A stretch of 64,000 nt of DNA from Pomacea canaliculata (lineage: Eukaryota > Mollusca > Gastropoda > Architaenioglossa > Ampullariidae), in the NCBI RefSeq assembly GCF_003073045.1, contig NC_037601.1, forward strand, positions 6,293,872-6,357,871, in the 5' to 3' direction. How positions within the stretch are numbered: the first letter of the stretch is position 1; each line of letters starts with the position of its first letter. A program made the position numbers and the translations under genes. Under the pieces are notes generated by a model. The model was not told where the DNA came from. It worked only from the letters and a program-made list of their open reading frames with translations, and searched no databases. Shown here piece after piece: positions 1 through 14,130 of the stretch.

Positions 1-3000
1 GTTACTTCACAGCATGGTAAGTTTATGGTCTATTCTAATAAAGTTGCCTAATCAGATTTAGCTTCAGCAATGAATGATGGAGAAAGATGTAAGGTCTCTG
101 TGACCATTGCAGACTCTGTTGCATAATAGATTTCAGATTCAGAGTGACAAATGCAGAACTAAATGAGGGATTCAATCTAAACATTGAACTTGCAAAAACA
201 TTCAAAGGCAATATATTAACAAATTCAAGCAGACTAGAGCAGCTTCCTTAAGCAAATACTAGAGTATGCATAGAATTTTGTAAAAATCTGATTCTGACTT
301 TACTAAATGTTCAGTCCTTAAAACCCTACATTTTAATTACTAAACTCTGGCTACCTCAATGGTGTGTGTAGGTGGTGTATATGTATATAAGTCGATTCAT
401 GTTGTATGATTCTGGATGATCTGACGATCGTGATGGTATCAAAACAATTTTCAAGTTTTGAAACAAACATTCTGAAAAGATAGGAATTATTTTTATGTTT
501 TCTTGAAGAAATGTAACCACAGATAGATAAAGTTTGTTTCTGAAAATTATTATGATAAACTTTTAAGGTGTATTTTTATGTCTTTCAAGTTACAATGTGT
601 ATCTTTGCCATAAAAAAATGCATTTTGGTCAAGAATACTTAGTCTTCATCTTTCCTACAGCTACGTTGGTGTGTGAGGCAACTAGCCATCCTCAAAATAA
701 GGCAGAAAATCATTCACCAGAGAAACAAGTTCATTTGGTTGAGGAAACTCACAGAGAAGAGCCTCTAGAAGTACCCAAAAATTCATCAAACAGCTCAGGT
801 ATTTTATCCATTAATTAATTTAAGAAACATCTTTTCCCTCAATTTCTTTCACACAAATATAGTCTATTGTTGCTTGTTATTGAGACAGGAGTTTATTAAT
901 TTTGTTTCCTGTTGTTTTTTTTTTTTGGCTTTCAAAGAGAAAGCCCCTGAAGTCAAATCGCATTTTCTTTACATGAAGGGAAACCCTACCTTTAATTTTT
1001 ATTCAAAGTCTTTTTATTGCTTTTTGTGTATTATTTTAATGTGAGATGAAAAGAAGCATGCAGTAAATGATTTGATCTTGTTCACATCATGAATCATGTT
1101 TTTGCAGATGCAAAGTCCCTGGAGAAAGGAAAGGAACGGAAGCCAAGCAATTTGATCTGCTCTCTGGAGGAGTGGAGGCATCCTGGAAAACATGCATCAT
1201 CAGGACCAGAGTATGTGATATTCATTTTTTAAAAATGCTGATAATTTGACACATCTTTTTTCAACTTTTAACATGCTTACTGTACTGTACTGTTACTTAT
1301 GTATTGAACTTTGTAAATGCATCATGAATTTTGAGAGTTTGTCCCGTCGACTTTACAGTGGTTCTGAGGGGATTGCTCTACCTTAGATTTGTTTATTTTT
1401 TTTGTTTATTTTTTGTGTTTATTTTTTTTGGTGGTCGTGCTTCAACTTGGATAAAAGCAATTGGACCTTCATCTTGTTTAATGTGCTTCTGCTGCGTTTT
1501 TCATCCTTTTTCTGGTTGCATATAGAATGTTATTTCCTAAGTGCAAATTGTTCAAACTATTTGTAGAATTAGATTACCACCATGTTTCGCTTGCTTTGGC
1601 AACAACAATGGTTGCAGTAAATAAAATAAAGTGATGAATCACACATTTTGTTTCAGTTTATGGTAGATAAATTATTCATTATATTCTCCACATTAAGAGT
1701 GGCAACCCTCTTCTCCCACTTCACGAATCTCCAAATCAAGGACAGCAGGTGCAGAGGGCTGCTGTGTTTAGGTACCTTAGTCGGTACAGTGATCGACGGA
1801 GGCTCTCCTTTAGCGCTCACGTGAACCAAGTGTACAAAAAAAGGCCCAGCAGAGGCGTACTTCTGAGGAGACTTCGCAGCTTCGACGTCAGCTCTGGGGT
1901 GGCTGGAGACTGTGTACAGGTCTCTCTTGTTGAGAGCATCCTCTCATTCAACATTCGCTGCCTGGTATGTGTAGCACGTTCTACTAGTCAAAGACAAGGA
2001 AGGCTGCCAGAATCATCCACCAGGCAAGTAAAATTATTGGTCAAGCACAGTGCCACTTTCTGACTTGTACCTTCATGCAGTCAGAAGGAATGGCACATAA
2101 CAATCATTTCGGACCTGAAACACCCTCTTCCACACTAGCTTTCCAGCTGTTGCCCTCAGGCAGGCGCTATAAGGTACCACGCATAAGGAAGCTGCCTACA
2201 GGTCGCTTCGTGCCAGCAGCCATCACCATCCTAAATAAAGGCACAAGGACTCAGGAGGAATCAAACAGAGACTGAAGAAGAGAGAGTGCTGACATCTATT
2301 GTCAGCCATCAGCCTCTGTGTGTCATTCTTGTCAATGACATTTTCTGGACGCGCAGCAACGGTAAAAGTTGAAAGAAAATACAAATAGCAAATAAACAAC
2401 TGGTCAATGCGTACGTGTCATCTACGGTGTCACCGATCACCGCAACTAAAAAATATATCCATGGTATTTTATTGCCATGGCATAGCGTCGCACGAACTGT
2501 TCATCCTACATTTGTGCGAGTTTGTTGCTGTCTCGCGTAGAAGTCACTGCGATCTGCGCGTTATTTCGGTATTTACACGATAGTCCCCGACTGTCATTTT
2601 TGGTACTGTCATCTGACACAGACACTGTTACCTCTGCACCAGGCATTGTCACAAAGAGTTCTGTGGTGATGTGGTTTGGAAGAGTACATACCACCTGGCG
2701 TTTCTCTTCACTGTCGTCATCCTGAAGGTTATGGCGCCTCCCGCAGTTGAATGTCGCTATATCTTGGAGTATACAAATGATCGTCTAGGTCCACAAGAAG
2801 GACTGAATTAAAAAGTTTCGGCATGGTGGTCTTGCATTAACCTCTGTGAAGTGGCTGGTGTCTGGACGTCAGACCCACGTCTTGATCCTGGAACGGGCGT
2901 TGTTGCCAGCGGCCTAGACCCAGTCCTTTTGTTGACAATGTCTTCTCCAGATGAGCTTCATAAAGCCGCAGGCTGCCTGTATGCTGCCTGGCCACATCTG

Positions 3001-6000
3001 CGGTAGAGTGCCATTATCGATCAAGGACGTTCTTCCTAGTAGAAAAGCGAACGCTCGTCTCCTGCGCTCACTTGTGACCAACCATCGACCAGGTCCTTGA
3101 CCACCAGGATAGGGAACGTCCTCAGACGGCCGTAAACATGTCCACCACGCGAATGCCCACACCACTCTGAGTTTGTTTAGCTGTAAGTCCTCGTATGTGC
3201 CTCGCCCGTGCCACTCGTCAGTGACGCGTCGTTACCGTCACTGCCGGTGTCGAGCAACGCATCCATCAACGCCATATATGACAAGCACTCCGCCGTCGAC
3301 ACTTTCCAGTCAGGCCAGCTACACTTTATTTCCCTGATCCTGTTACGGAAAACGGGGGGCAGTCCTTTCCCTGACCGGTCGGGCTGCAGTCCTTCCGAGA
3401 TGGTGTCAATCGCCGCCACTTGGGAGTGCTGGTTCGACGCTCTGCGCCGCCTTCTACCTCGCCTGCTTAAATTCTGGAGCTTCGCGGCGTATCGTCGACC
3501 ACCTCATCACGTTTGCTGTGGCATGATGTCGACAGTATCGCCGTCGCCTCCACTGGACACCCAGATCTTTCTAGGCGTATCTATTGCGTCATGCGGAAGC
3601 ATCATAAATCGACGTCTGGCAGGTCCTCAGTGAGCAAGATGTAACCACGAGCCGCATTCTGACACATGGGGTTTATGGCGAGAGCTAACTCGACCTCTGT
3701 TTCAATCTCGTCGACACTCGTTGGTCACCGGAAACTACTGAAAGCGGACTAACTAGTATGCTCGTAGAGCCTCTGCCCACCCAACGGATAGCATCATGGT
3801 CCTCTGTACTAATCTTCTGTCGTGGGCTTCTGCCCGTGATGAACAATGTTTCCTTTTGTTCAGCAGTGCTTTTAGGCCCTTGGTCACCCAAGGTTTGTTG
3901 TTAGGATAAACATACACTGCTTTGATGGTCTGGTGCAATCAACACTATTTTACTCCTCACTTTTACTCCTAACTGTATGTTAAATGTCTGTATGGGTATG
4001 TGAGCAAAGACAAATTTCTGCCCTGGGTCTCCTGGGCAGACAATAAAGTCTGTTTTGATTTGATTTGATTTGATTTGATTACTCAATATCTCCTCCTTAT
4101 TCTCTTGATGTCACTAACCTTTGTTCTCTGGAGTTGTTACTGTTAAATCTACAGCCGGAACACAGCGAGTCTTTGCGTTGTTCTTTCTTTGACATCTTTG
4201 TGATTATTTTATGACCTTGTTCAGCACAATGAGTCCACCTTTGGCAAAGATATTGCGCTTTATAAATTCTCACTTTATTATTAATTTTTTTAATTGCTGA
4301 TAAAAGTGATCTATTGACCTTTTCTTAATTTTGTCTGTCTTTAGAAGGGTATCATTCTATCAGTTTAATAAGATCAGGGATGTTCTGTTGTATTAGTAAA
4401 ATTAAAATAGTATTGTTTTATGAGCAAAAAAAAGTGAAATAGCATTTCTTGTATTTGTGTGATGAATTTTTCACTTTTGATATTCATGTGCTTTTGAACT
4501 GTTTTTATGTAGACTTCTTGTTCACAGTGAATCAAGTGATAAAAAGAAGCCTCGTAGGAGTGCTGAAAAAACTATGCAAGAAATTGCAAAGATGGCACCC
4601 AAGATGGGACTGCAACGAACTTGGTCTCTTAGACTCCAGAAGAGTAGCTCTGCATCTTTACTTCCCGATGTCAAGACAAGTGAACAAACAACCTCAGCAG
4701 CTGAGTCTAAACCCCCACGAAATCCTGTGAGAGGTTTGTCTGCAAGGCGATTGCGCAGCAACTCCATAACACAACTTAAAAAGGAAAGTGAGGCACCTAA
4801 GATGCAGAAGATGCCTCAACGTGAATTGTTGTCAGGGCCACAGTGTTTAAAGTATGTATCCATACACAAAAGTTGAAAATTTGCAGACTTTTAAGTTGTT
4901 CAGACATATCAGAATTTGATGCTGCTTATTTTTCAAAACTTTACTTGCACAGAAAATAATTATTTTGGTTTTGTGTATTATACCTACCTCAAACTGTTAG
5001 GTTAGTCAGTTAACTAACAACCTATAGAAAGGTTTTTAAATGAATGTGTTAGGGTTTGTTTTTTTTTAAATGTTCTATATATATATAGTGAAATGACAAT
5101 TTTTTTTGTTTCTTTCAAATATTCTTTTGCTAATTTGGTAAGCATTTGCTGTTATCAACTGAACTACTGCCAAAAATATTTTATGCAGATAATATCATTC
5201 ACTCTTTTTCTCCTTCCATATACTTTTCTGATAAGCATAGGCTGCAAAATATTGTGAATATATACATGTCTTGAATGCACATTTAAAATATGCACTTGTA
5301 CCAATTAGTCCTGAAGTGCAATGCCAATTGATAGTATTTATTGTCAACTTTACTTTCCTTGTGCCAGAATGCCAGCAGAGGGTTCTGGCTCATCAAAAGT
5401 GAAAACAACAGAAGAGCTGGAATTGGAGCACATTAAGCAAATGAAAAAGGAACTTAAGCACAAGCTACGGCTGGCCCAAGAATCCTATAAGAAGGCAATG
5501 ACAGGAGCACCCTGTGCAGTGCGGCCTGCCCATTCTTCGAGGGATCTAACTGTGCCCCAGGAGTTTCATTTTCATACTGATGCTCGGCTCAAGTCACAAT
5601 CTAATGAGGAGAAAAATGCTACAGAGGAAAAGACAGCTGCAGACTTTGTCAAGTCTCTTCGGTCTCATACCCTTGTGTCATCTGTAAGTTTGCTGTCTAT
5701 GAAGATTCTTTACTCTTTCCCTCCTATTTCCTTGTTCAGTTTCAAGAAAAATGCAAATGAAATGGAAAGTTGATCTTAAATGATCAACACTGATGCTCTG
5801 AATTGTTTCTGCTTACAGTTTCGGTTTTAAGCAAACTGTTCATTTTCACAATTGTGATCCTTGAATTTTAATCCCAAGTGTGCTTGAATTTGAAATATTT
5901 TTAAAAAATCACGATAAAAAAACCTTAACATGACAAAAAAGATAACTCAAAGTAATAATTAAAGTTCAAAATTAAAAGAAAGAAACCATTCCTACCTCAT

Positions 6001-9000
6001 TCTGTCATGAAATAGTATTCTTGTAAATCAAAAAGAAATTAAGTATATGAAGTTGTATTTGCAAAATAAAATTTTGATATATGGTTACACACAATCGATG
6101 TTCACTGCGATGTTTAGTACTGTAGTCAGTAGATAATAATAGTCGCACACTGTGTAGAAAGGAATAAAGATTAACTTAAGGGTCAAAAATATGAAAAATT
6201 ATTGAATGTGATTGACACAGGTGGGCTGAAAGGTCCAGACATATTTGTCCACTGGAGTTAATAATGTTTGTTTGCATACAAGTTCTCACACGCTGCCATA
6301 CTCTCTTGCAATGAAAAACCAACTGGCTCTAATCTGTAACAGTTGCACATTATTTGATAAGAAAGACATTTTCTGTCACACCGTTCTTTTCTGCTTTGCT
6401 CAGCTCTCATAATTAAATGGCATGATCCCCAGATCCACAATGATTTCATATTTTTAGTATGTCAAACCTTTACTTTTTCCAAGTTCTCTTTCTCACTAAT
6501 AATATATTTTTTTAAGAGTATATAGTTGCTTAAATTCTGTAATCTTCGTGAATGGAAGTGCTGTGAAAAATTATAATCCGTTTTGGTTATGCAATTGCTT
6601 TTAGTTTCTTTTTTTAAGTGCCTGCAATTTCCATTTTAACATCATTTCTCTATTGTTATTATGAATTTCAAAATTGAAGGAAAGCTTTATTTGTTGCTAT
6701 AAAAGTTTTTTTATAGATAACAAGAATTTAGTAGGTCAGGTATTTTCTGCGCTTATTAATACATGGCTTAACCCTGTGGAGATAGAAAAAAAGATCTAGG
6801 AGAAATGGGGAAAGGTGTAACAAATTACAAAAAGTATGTATGTCTAAAAGAATTTTGCACCAAAAATCTGAGACTTGGCCTTGTTTGCAGGAGTCATCAA
6901 CAGGACCAAAGATGTGCACCCTTCCCCAACCATTCCACTTGTCTGAAAAGAAAGCAAAGCAAGAAAAGCCTGCAACTGTCACAAAGTTTGAATCTACAGC
7001 AGAGAAGATTACAGCATTTCACAAGCGCACACCAGAAAGATTCCATGTTCGTCCACGAAGTATGTTTCTCTCTTGTGCCCTTCATTCTTGCTTCAGAAAT
7101 TTAAGTGCTAAAGGCAGCTGATACAAGAATCAAACAAGCAGGAAATTTATTACTTGATAGCAATTAGTATATGATAATGAACTGGTTGAATCAACCATAG
7201 ATTGATCTGCCAATCTGGGCAGATAAAATGTACTTGGTATAATGGTCCTTTTTGTCTTTCAGATTCAAGATTCTTTGTTAATCATTTCACCCTTTAAAGG
7301 ATATTGAGATATTAAAAATATATATACACACAAATTCACACATATATATCTATCTTTATGTACAATATCTCTCACTCATACCTACACACGTGTGTGAGCA
7401 CACAAGCACTTGGTTTGTAACAGGTAACATAATAAAATTTAATTTTCTGTTATCACTCATTCTTTCCCTTTTCTATCCCTTTAAAACCCTTTAAAATATA
7501 TTTTTGTTTGTAATAAAATAAATCCAAGTATATAAACACATGTAATCAAATGATAAACTTTTATCATAGAGTGTTTCTGCTTTTCTCTTTCATTCTTACC
7601 TAAGTCACAGACGCTCACTCATATCTGCTTATATATGTGTTTATAAATCTCTCTCCCCCCCTCCTTTTCAGGCATAGAGAAAGCAAAGGTGAAGCGTGCT
7701 CGATCAAATTCCCCAGCAAAGCTGACTGTTCCCCGCACACCCAACTTGCAGTGCGTGGCCGTCATCGTCCCATTCATGTTCTTTCTCAAAAGGAGCTTGA
7801 AGATCTGGAGATTGAGGAGATGAAAAAGTATGAACATGTACTTTCTTGAACAAATGTTTTTTGTGTTGATGAAAAATTGGGGGCTGTAATATTTCAGCAT
7901 TAAAAAGGGGGTACAGCATCAGATTTGTCTAAATAGTGAAGAAGCATAGCAATTAGTCATTTGTATTTCTGTTTCTTTGCCTTAAGGGTTTTTGTAACTT
8001 ATGTGGGTTTATCAGAAATCAGTTCAAGGCACGGCCAGTCAATGAAAAGATTCTGAGCAATCCTCATTGTGGTGTGAAAAAAGTACCCAGCAAACCTCCC
8101 ACTGAGCCCGAGGAGTTTGCCTTATCTTGCAACCTGCGTGGCAGAAATGAGACCAAACACGAGGAGGAGGAGGACAACCACTATGAATTCCATGCTAAGC
8201 CTTTAAATAAGAAGATTTTGGAGGGGCCTGTGGTAAGCTAGTTTCCTTTTGTGTCTTTTTTAAAACCCACAGTCATGGACTCTTTGAGTGTCAGAGGGTA
8301 TACTTGCTTCGATTTTCAGCAAAACTGTCAGCAACTTCTAATTTTTTAATTTTTTTTTTGTTGTTCCTTTTGCCTTAGCAGAAGTAAAGGCCTTATCCTG
8401 GGGATTTAGGCACTTTGTGGATAATCTTTTTCTTCCTGTTCCCTAAAGACAAAGGACGTGAAAGGCTTTTATAGATTTTTTAATAATCTATGCACAATAT
8501 CATGATTTTCATTTTATTTGATTCACTACAAATGTTATGAAAAATATGTGAGTCAGTATTTTCTTATTTACAGGGCATAAAGCCTGTACAGCCAACTTTG
8601 CCAACAGTTCCAAAGTCGCCAGCATTTGCTCTCAAGAACAGAATTCGGTTGCCTTTGGAGCTTCCTGAAGAGAATGTAAGAGAAACATCTTTTGTTTTAT
8701 GTCCTTATCGCTTTCACCAACTTGCTTAATTACAATGTTTGAAAGTACTCTTGAATCATTAAGACTAAATACCTTTATTGCTCTAGGCAGATCTAGGCTG
8801 AACAGATTAACAACTACTTGTCTTGAATGTCTTGAAAATCAAATGTTTAGATTTTTGTCATGAGTTTTGCACACTCTATGCAAGTGGTGGTGGGTGCGTG
8901 AGATCGTGAATACTTTACAATATTGGGCACGTTTAGTCCAAAAGATAAGTTGAAATATTCAGCATACTTCATCCTAAAAATGTTGGCAAAGCCTTTAACT

Positions 9001-11212
9001 ATTGCGTTTTGTGCAGTCAAAGTTGCTTAAAAAAAAAAAAGAAAGAAAACACAAACAAGAGGCTGCAAAAAGTCAGCTTTTCTCCTTTAGACCAAATGGT
9101 GCTTCTGTGCCTGAAAGTATTAGTTAATATAGGTATATAATAGTTCTGGTATTATTACAATGATGTTGCAGCCTGAACCATATCAGAGTGTAAAGATGAA
9201 GCCAGTGCCACACATAGGAATCCCATTTCAGCCCAAGCTGGTGCACCAGCATACGATTCCTGAACCTTTCACAGTCGAACTGCGTAGTAAGGCTATGATT
9301 GCTCAACGAGAAGAAAAAATCAAACAGACCCTGGAAGAAGAAAAGCGGGTCTGTTTCCTTCTATTAGTTTTTTTTTTAAAGTTGTGTGTAAGTTTTTCAC
9401 TTTCTACCATTTCTGAATTTTTACAAAAATAATTTGACAGCAGTTACTTTTATTTGCAAGGTAAGCCCTGATGATCAGAGTTTTTGGAAGTTAGTCTTGC
9501 ACTATGGTGACTAGATTTTAAACCAGTCTAGAGGTCTTGTAAAGATTTTGAGACATAGCACCAGAACTTCATAAAGACAGTGAAGTAAACTTTTCAACAG
9601 GCTCGAGAGTTCCATGCCCAGCCTCTGCCAAGTTTGGAGCCTGGTGAACTTCCCCCCAAGATGGCCCGTGAGCCTACCAAGCCAGAGCCTTTTATGTTGG
9701 AGACTGATGTACGAGGCTCCAAGTACACACAGGAGATAGTGCAGAAGGTGGGCAGCTCAAAGGTACATAGTGTGGTTTGTTATAGCTTGGGGAATACACT
9801 TTTTGTGCGCCAGTGGCTTTGCTTTGGCAGTTCTGTATATTTTACATTCTTTTTCTGAGAAGAAAAATGCGATGCATTCCTCAAGTTTTGCATTTTCGCT
9901 TCAAAGAAAGAAAGCTTAGCTTTTAAGTCATGTGTTGCATTTATCTTTGCTTATGTTTTTATTTTAAGTAATGCAAACTGATTGCTTTGTGACTGGTTGG
10001 TCCTAATTTGCCTTCTGTATGTTTATGGTGCAAATGTCTGTTTCATTTTAGGATGACATAATGCTTTAGCTTAATTGAAAGAACAGAGTTTTATGGCACA
10101 ACAACATATTGGAAGTGCATGATGTCTTCTATATACATGTGTATGATAGTGAACTGCTGTTCTTGCTTCACTTACATTCTTTTAAATAGTCAAGTGCTCA
10201 GGCATTCCTTTTGTAGCTTGCATTGGTGCAATAGCAAATCTCCTCAACGTTGAATTCTAAACATATCTTTTTCCAAGAGAAAATTTCCCTTGGAAAGAAA
10301 TAAGTATTTACAACTGAAGTTTGATATTAAGCACACCAGCTATTGTATATGCACAAATGAAAAGAAAATTACCCAGGGTGCCTTCTACAATTTGGTACCT
10401 GCTGAAAGATGGTAGATTGGAGGATAAATATATAAGCTGTGGACTAAACTAATTGCATCCCTGCCATTTGTCCATATTTTAAAGGCCTCTTTGGAAAGCA
10501 TGATTTCTTGATGAAACGTTTTGGAGGTGCGGAGGTGAGATTCTTTGCAATGTACAAAGCTTGTGAAAATGCATGCTGAGCTATATTGCATTGTCCGTAG
10601 ATAAACATTGGTATGTTCCTAATTTCAGTTGAAAGATGAAGAGGAGCAGAAGAAAGCGATGGTATTCAAGGCTCAGCCCAACCTCATCATCTACAAAGAA
10701 CCCTTCTTGCCAGCAAAGTCCACCAAGCCACTTACAGGTGTGTAATGCTGTAAATAATCATCCTGTGATTTCTCCCATTTTGTTCCTTAAAATTTCTGAC
10801 ACCATTTTCTCTAAATTGTGTGAATGGCTTCATGCAATGCCCCTACTCTTGATGCTTTTGAACAAAATGTCTGAAACTTTGTTTTACAGTCTTTTTGCCT
10901 TGAAATATTTTTATAATTGCAGAAGTATCTGATTTTGAGCTGAACTCTGAACGGAGAGCAGCACAACGTGAAGACTTTGAACTGCGCAAAAAGGAGAGAG
11001 AAGCCGAGTTGGAGGGTCAGCGTCGACTTCGAGAACAGCGACAGAAGGAAGAAGAAGAGGCTGCTATAGCTAAACTACGAGCAGAAATGGTCCACCACCC
11101 TAATCCCATCCGCCGATATGCACCTGTTGTTGTCAAGCCAAGTGACAAACCACTCACAGAAGCTGAATCTCCCCGGTTTTCTGAGCGTCTTCGAGCCAAA
11201 GTGCGTCTGTGA
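1..11212 (+). CDS. TPX2: TPX2, microtubule nucleation / Aurora A activating spindle factor (5' end outside window)
   Basis: TPX2 binds spindle microtubules, activates Aurora A and nucleates microtubules near chromosomes under Ran-GTP control. I read exons 1-16 (partial), 661-798, 1108-1210, 4528-4851, 5368-5683, 6891-7059, 7672-7827, 8016-8232, 8574-8675, 9172-9348, 9601-9762, 10629-10737 and 10923-11212, all with GT-AG borders and matching phases. They give about 760 codons; human TPX2 has 747. Family marks seen include LTVPQEFHFHTDAR, FHKRTPERF, TVPKSPAFALKNRIRLP, KPVPHIGIPFQPK, the repeated 'FKAxP' and 'PEPFxLxTD' modules, and the C-terminal HHPNPIRRY with PRFSERLRAK. The last exon is Glu/Arg/Lys-rich and helical. 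The start codon and Aurora A-binding N terminus lie upstream. Exon 7672-7827 needs a one-base frame correction near 7748. The large intron 1211-4527 is filled with LINE remains. Identity is firm; the first 16-bp exon fragment is inferred from its donor and phase only. Confidence 0.93.
1745..2290 (+). mobile_element. LINE 3' fragment, CR1/L2/Rex-type reverse transcriptase C terminus
   Basis: Several frames carry the C-terminal signature of CR1/L2/Rex-group LINEs: SFSAHVNQVYKK, LRRLRSFDVSS, SLVESILSFNI, then FQLLPSGRRYKVPRIRK and VPAAITILN. The reading frame changes several times, so it is an old, dead copy. It lies in sense within a TPX2 intron. The exact clade is uncertain. Confidence 0.75.
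3900..4085 (+). mobile_element. LINE-like 3' end with (TTTGA)n tail
   Basis: A short stretch ends in 'gggcagacaataaagtctg' followed by five or so copies of TTTGA at about 4053-4079. A 3' UTR that carries AATAAA and ends in a short tandem repeat is typical of L2/CR1-type LINE insertions. No coding part is recognisable here, so the call rests on the tail alone. Confidence 0.45.
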
Positions 11213-12783
11213 TGGGAGACGGCAACAACTTACTTTTTTTTTTGTGGCTTCAATCTGGAAACTTCATGGCCAGAGTTTTTCAAATGTTTTACTGCCTGTG
11301 GTTTGTGTGCATGTTGATGAAAAACTATTGTCAGCATATTGCAATATCAGTCATTGAACTTCTAGAGAAATTAATGACAAAGTGGTTGGATTACACCTTT
11401 ACAAACTGTGAAGGCTCACTATTTAACAGCAGTTTTGGAAGGTAACAAAAAGTTTTAGGAAGTGCTAGTATTATACCTTATGGTGTGTATTTGGAGTGTT
11501 GTAATGTACTCATAGGTAGATGAATATTAAATACTCTAGTGGTACTCTCAACAGTTGCTTATGAAATGTTTGTCTTGAGTTAGCACCTGTTTGCGTGCAT
11601 GTATCTGCAAATTTGTGAGTGAAAGCTATGCAGGCACGGAGCATTTTATATTATGAATTATGTTTCTATTATGCTTGAATTAGAGATACAACGGACGTAA
11701 CTGGGATAAAACAATGTAAAATTCTGTTAAGCTGCTAAGGAAAATGTGAACAGCTGCTTTATACTGACTTACAGAATTCACAATTACATACGTGTCAGGA
11801 GAACACTTATATATGTGCTTGTTTCTAAGCTTTGCTTGGCAGCAAGTGTGAAATGCACTTTGTTGTGCGCTTGAGACTAATTGGTCTTAAAAGTGACCTT
11901 TAAAGGCTAAGTCATGCCATTTGCAGTTTAGAAATGAGTGGACTTAGTTTATGACAAGATGCTAATCCCCTAAATCTGAGACAATGAATGACTAATGAAC
12001 ATTACAATTCTCACGTGTGCTTTGGAAAGACTGTATTTCCTACATTACAAAAGAAGACTTACTTTTAAGGCAGCTTCTCATTATCATATGCTTGAACTTC
12101 TTGCACTGGCTGTAGCCTTCAATAGTTTAAGACTACAGAATATAGATAAATCCACCTTTGCCTTTTCCCACACCCTAAGAAAAATCACATATTTTTGTGA
12201 CAAATTATGTTTTCCTGTTTCAGGTTGGTTTTATGCTTGACTCTAAATGGTTATTTTAGTGGGATTGTTGCATTTTTCTGAACAGCATGAGCGCACACAC
12301 ACACAGAGGTGGGATCACTGGCTGGAAGCAGAAGCTGGCTTTGATTTTCAGGTGCTGAATATAATCAGGTCATGATTTCCGATTTGCAGCGATCTCATAA
12401 TAAGTTGTAGATGTGGAATCAACATTAAAGAATTGTCTCCTTTATGCATACTTTAGAGAATCAAGTGTTTTTGCTTTAGACAGCTTCAACTCGTTGCATA
12501 TGAACCTGATGCACAAGCTGTAAAAGGAATTACATTTAAGTAATATCTGAAAGCAAGTAAAATTGTATTTCTTGTAAAATTATAACTGAATTTATTTTTT
12601 AATCTGAAACTTATGAATGTCAGACACACATCTTACATATGATCTTGTTAGTGTGCATGCATTGTTTGGTGTAATTTGACTGAAATAACAAATGAAATTG
12701 TGGGATTGTTAAAGGTAACATGAATAAATTCTTCAGAAAGCATTTAGTGTTCTCAAATTACTTAAAAGCATATTAATAATAAA
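11213..12783 (+). other. TPX2 3' UTR and downstream, with polyadenylation signals
   Basis: The AT-rich stretch after the TPX2 stop has no coding signal. Canonical AATAAA hexamers at about 12723 and 12778 are the first convincing polyadenylation signals, suggesting a 3' UTR of about 1.5 kb. The extent is inferred. Confidence 0.4.
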
Positions 12784-13087
12784 TGCAACATTTGTAAAGT
12801 GCATACTTGTATACTCTTAGCGTCTAAAAACAAGAATGATACCTGGACAGCATATGAGAGACAGGAAAACAAAGGAATAACATATGAACTATAAAAGAAT
12901 AAACAACAGTACTAATGATGAATAAAAACAAATACAGAAAGTGCAAAGAACAATGAATGTGGTCAAAAATATGAAAATGATAAAAGACTACAACCAGATC
13001 AGCCTGTTTCAAGTCCTGTGTATTAACATTAACAGTGATTCTGCAAATCTTTGGTGGATACTGAAGGTAGGTTGGTTTCTAGCTCAA

Positions 13088-14130
13088 GTTGCATCAGCAT
13101 CAGCATCCACGATTTTCTTGACAACTCTGGTTAGTTTATTCCTTGTTTTTTCTGAGGAGCATAGGGCCACAACAACACCTCAACAGACAACACCCCACCC
13201 CCTCAGTTGGGCCCATATGGTTCCAGCGTCCTTTGCCTTACTCTCTACTGTTCTTTTCCAGGTCTGCTGTAGTCTCCCAACTTTCCTCTTCCCCTGAGGG
13301 TTCCAGTCAAGTGCCTGCTTGGCAATGGTGTCAGCTGGTTTGCACAGGGTGTGTCTTATCCTCCTCCATTTGCACCTGATGTCTTGGCTAGTGGCATTCT
13401 GGTTGGTTCTTTTTCCACATGCTGTTGTGGAGATTTTTTTCAGGCCATCTTATTCCCAGAATATGGCAAAGGTCTGGAGCTTGTTGTTGATGGTGTTTGT
13501 CACTCTCCAGGTTTCAGAACCATACAATAGGACTGCCTTCACATTGATGTTGAAGATGCGGGTCTTACTGCAGAAGGATAATGCTGGGGAGTTCCAAATG
13601 GGGCGAAGGCTGTTGAAAGCATGTCTGGCCTTGTTGATGCAACTTTAGATGTCATCGTCCGCTCCATCATCCTTGTTGACAATGCTCCCCAGATGCGTAA
13701 AGCGATCTTGTTTCCAGGATGTTCTCTCCTTGAAGTTGGATTGGTTAAGCATCTTCTCTGCTTTCTCTGTTAGCTTGCTCAGTTTAATTTGTGCGTGCTG
13801 CTGCTGCTGAGATAGGACACTAATGTCATCTGCAAAGTCCAGGTCCTCTAACTGTTAGGTGAAGGTTTACTGGATACCCACGTTGTCTTGGGTCATGTTG
13901 TGCCTAATCCAGTCTATAACCATCAGGAAGATTGTCAGTGATAATATTCAACCCTGTCTTATGCAAGTCTTCATTACAAAATGTTTAGTGAGTTTGCCGT
14001 TGAGGATAACTTGGCAACATGAGTCCTTGTACAACCCCTGGATAATGTTTATGAGCTTAGGCAGAATACCAGATGATGTCCCTGTTACACTGTCAAAGGC
14101 CTTCTGAAGGTCCACAAAAGTTATAACTCT
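13088..14130 (-). mobile_element. RTE-like LINE fragment (RT to 3' end), antisense
   Basis: On the minus strand the order from 14130 down to 13088 is reverse transcriptase motif A (FVDLQKAFDS), the catalytic box region ([14 protein letters not shown]), LLYGSETWRVTN and a C-terminal end resembling KRKVGRLQQTWKRTVE. The element ends near VVALCSSEK followed by a GAT/GCT-type short repeat. Frames shift several times and stops are present, so it is dead. The same 3' end recurs at about 42950-43020, so this family has at least two copies in the window. The endonuclease half is missing (5' truncation). Confidence 0.8.

Larger units (their letters stand above)
1211..4527. other. TPX2 intron filled with degraded repeats
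   Basis: This is the largest TPX2 intron in the window. Positions 1745-2290 hold a LINE reverse transcriptase C terminus, and 3900-4085 hold a LINE-type 3' tail with pentanucleotide repeats. Between 2340 and 3640 the base composition is richer in CG than the flanks and contains short overlapping open frames on both strands. I recognise no protein there, and it is most likely degraded transposon DNA. Confidence 0.6.
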
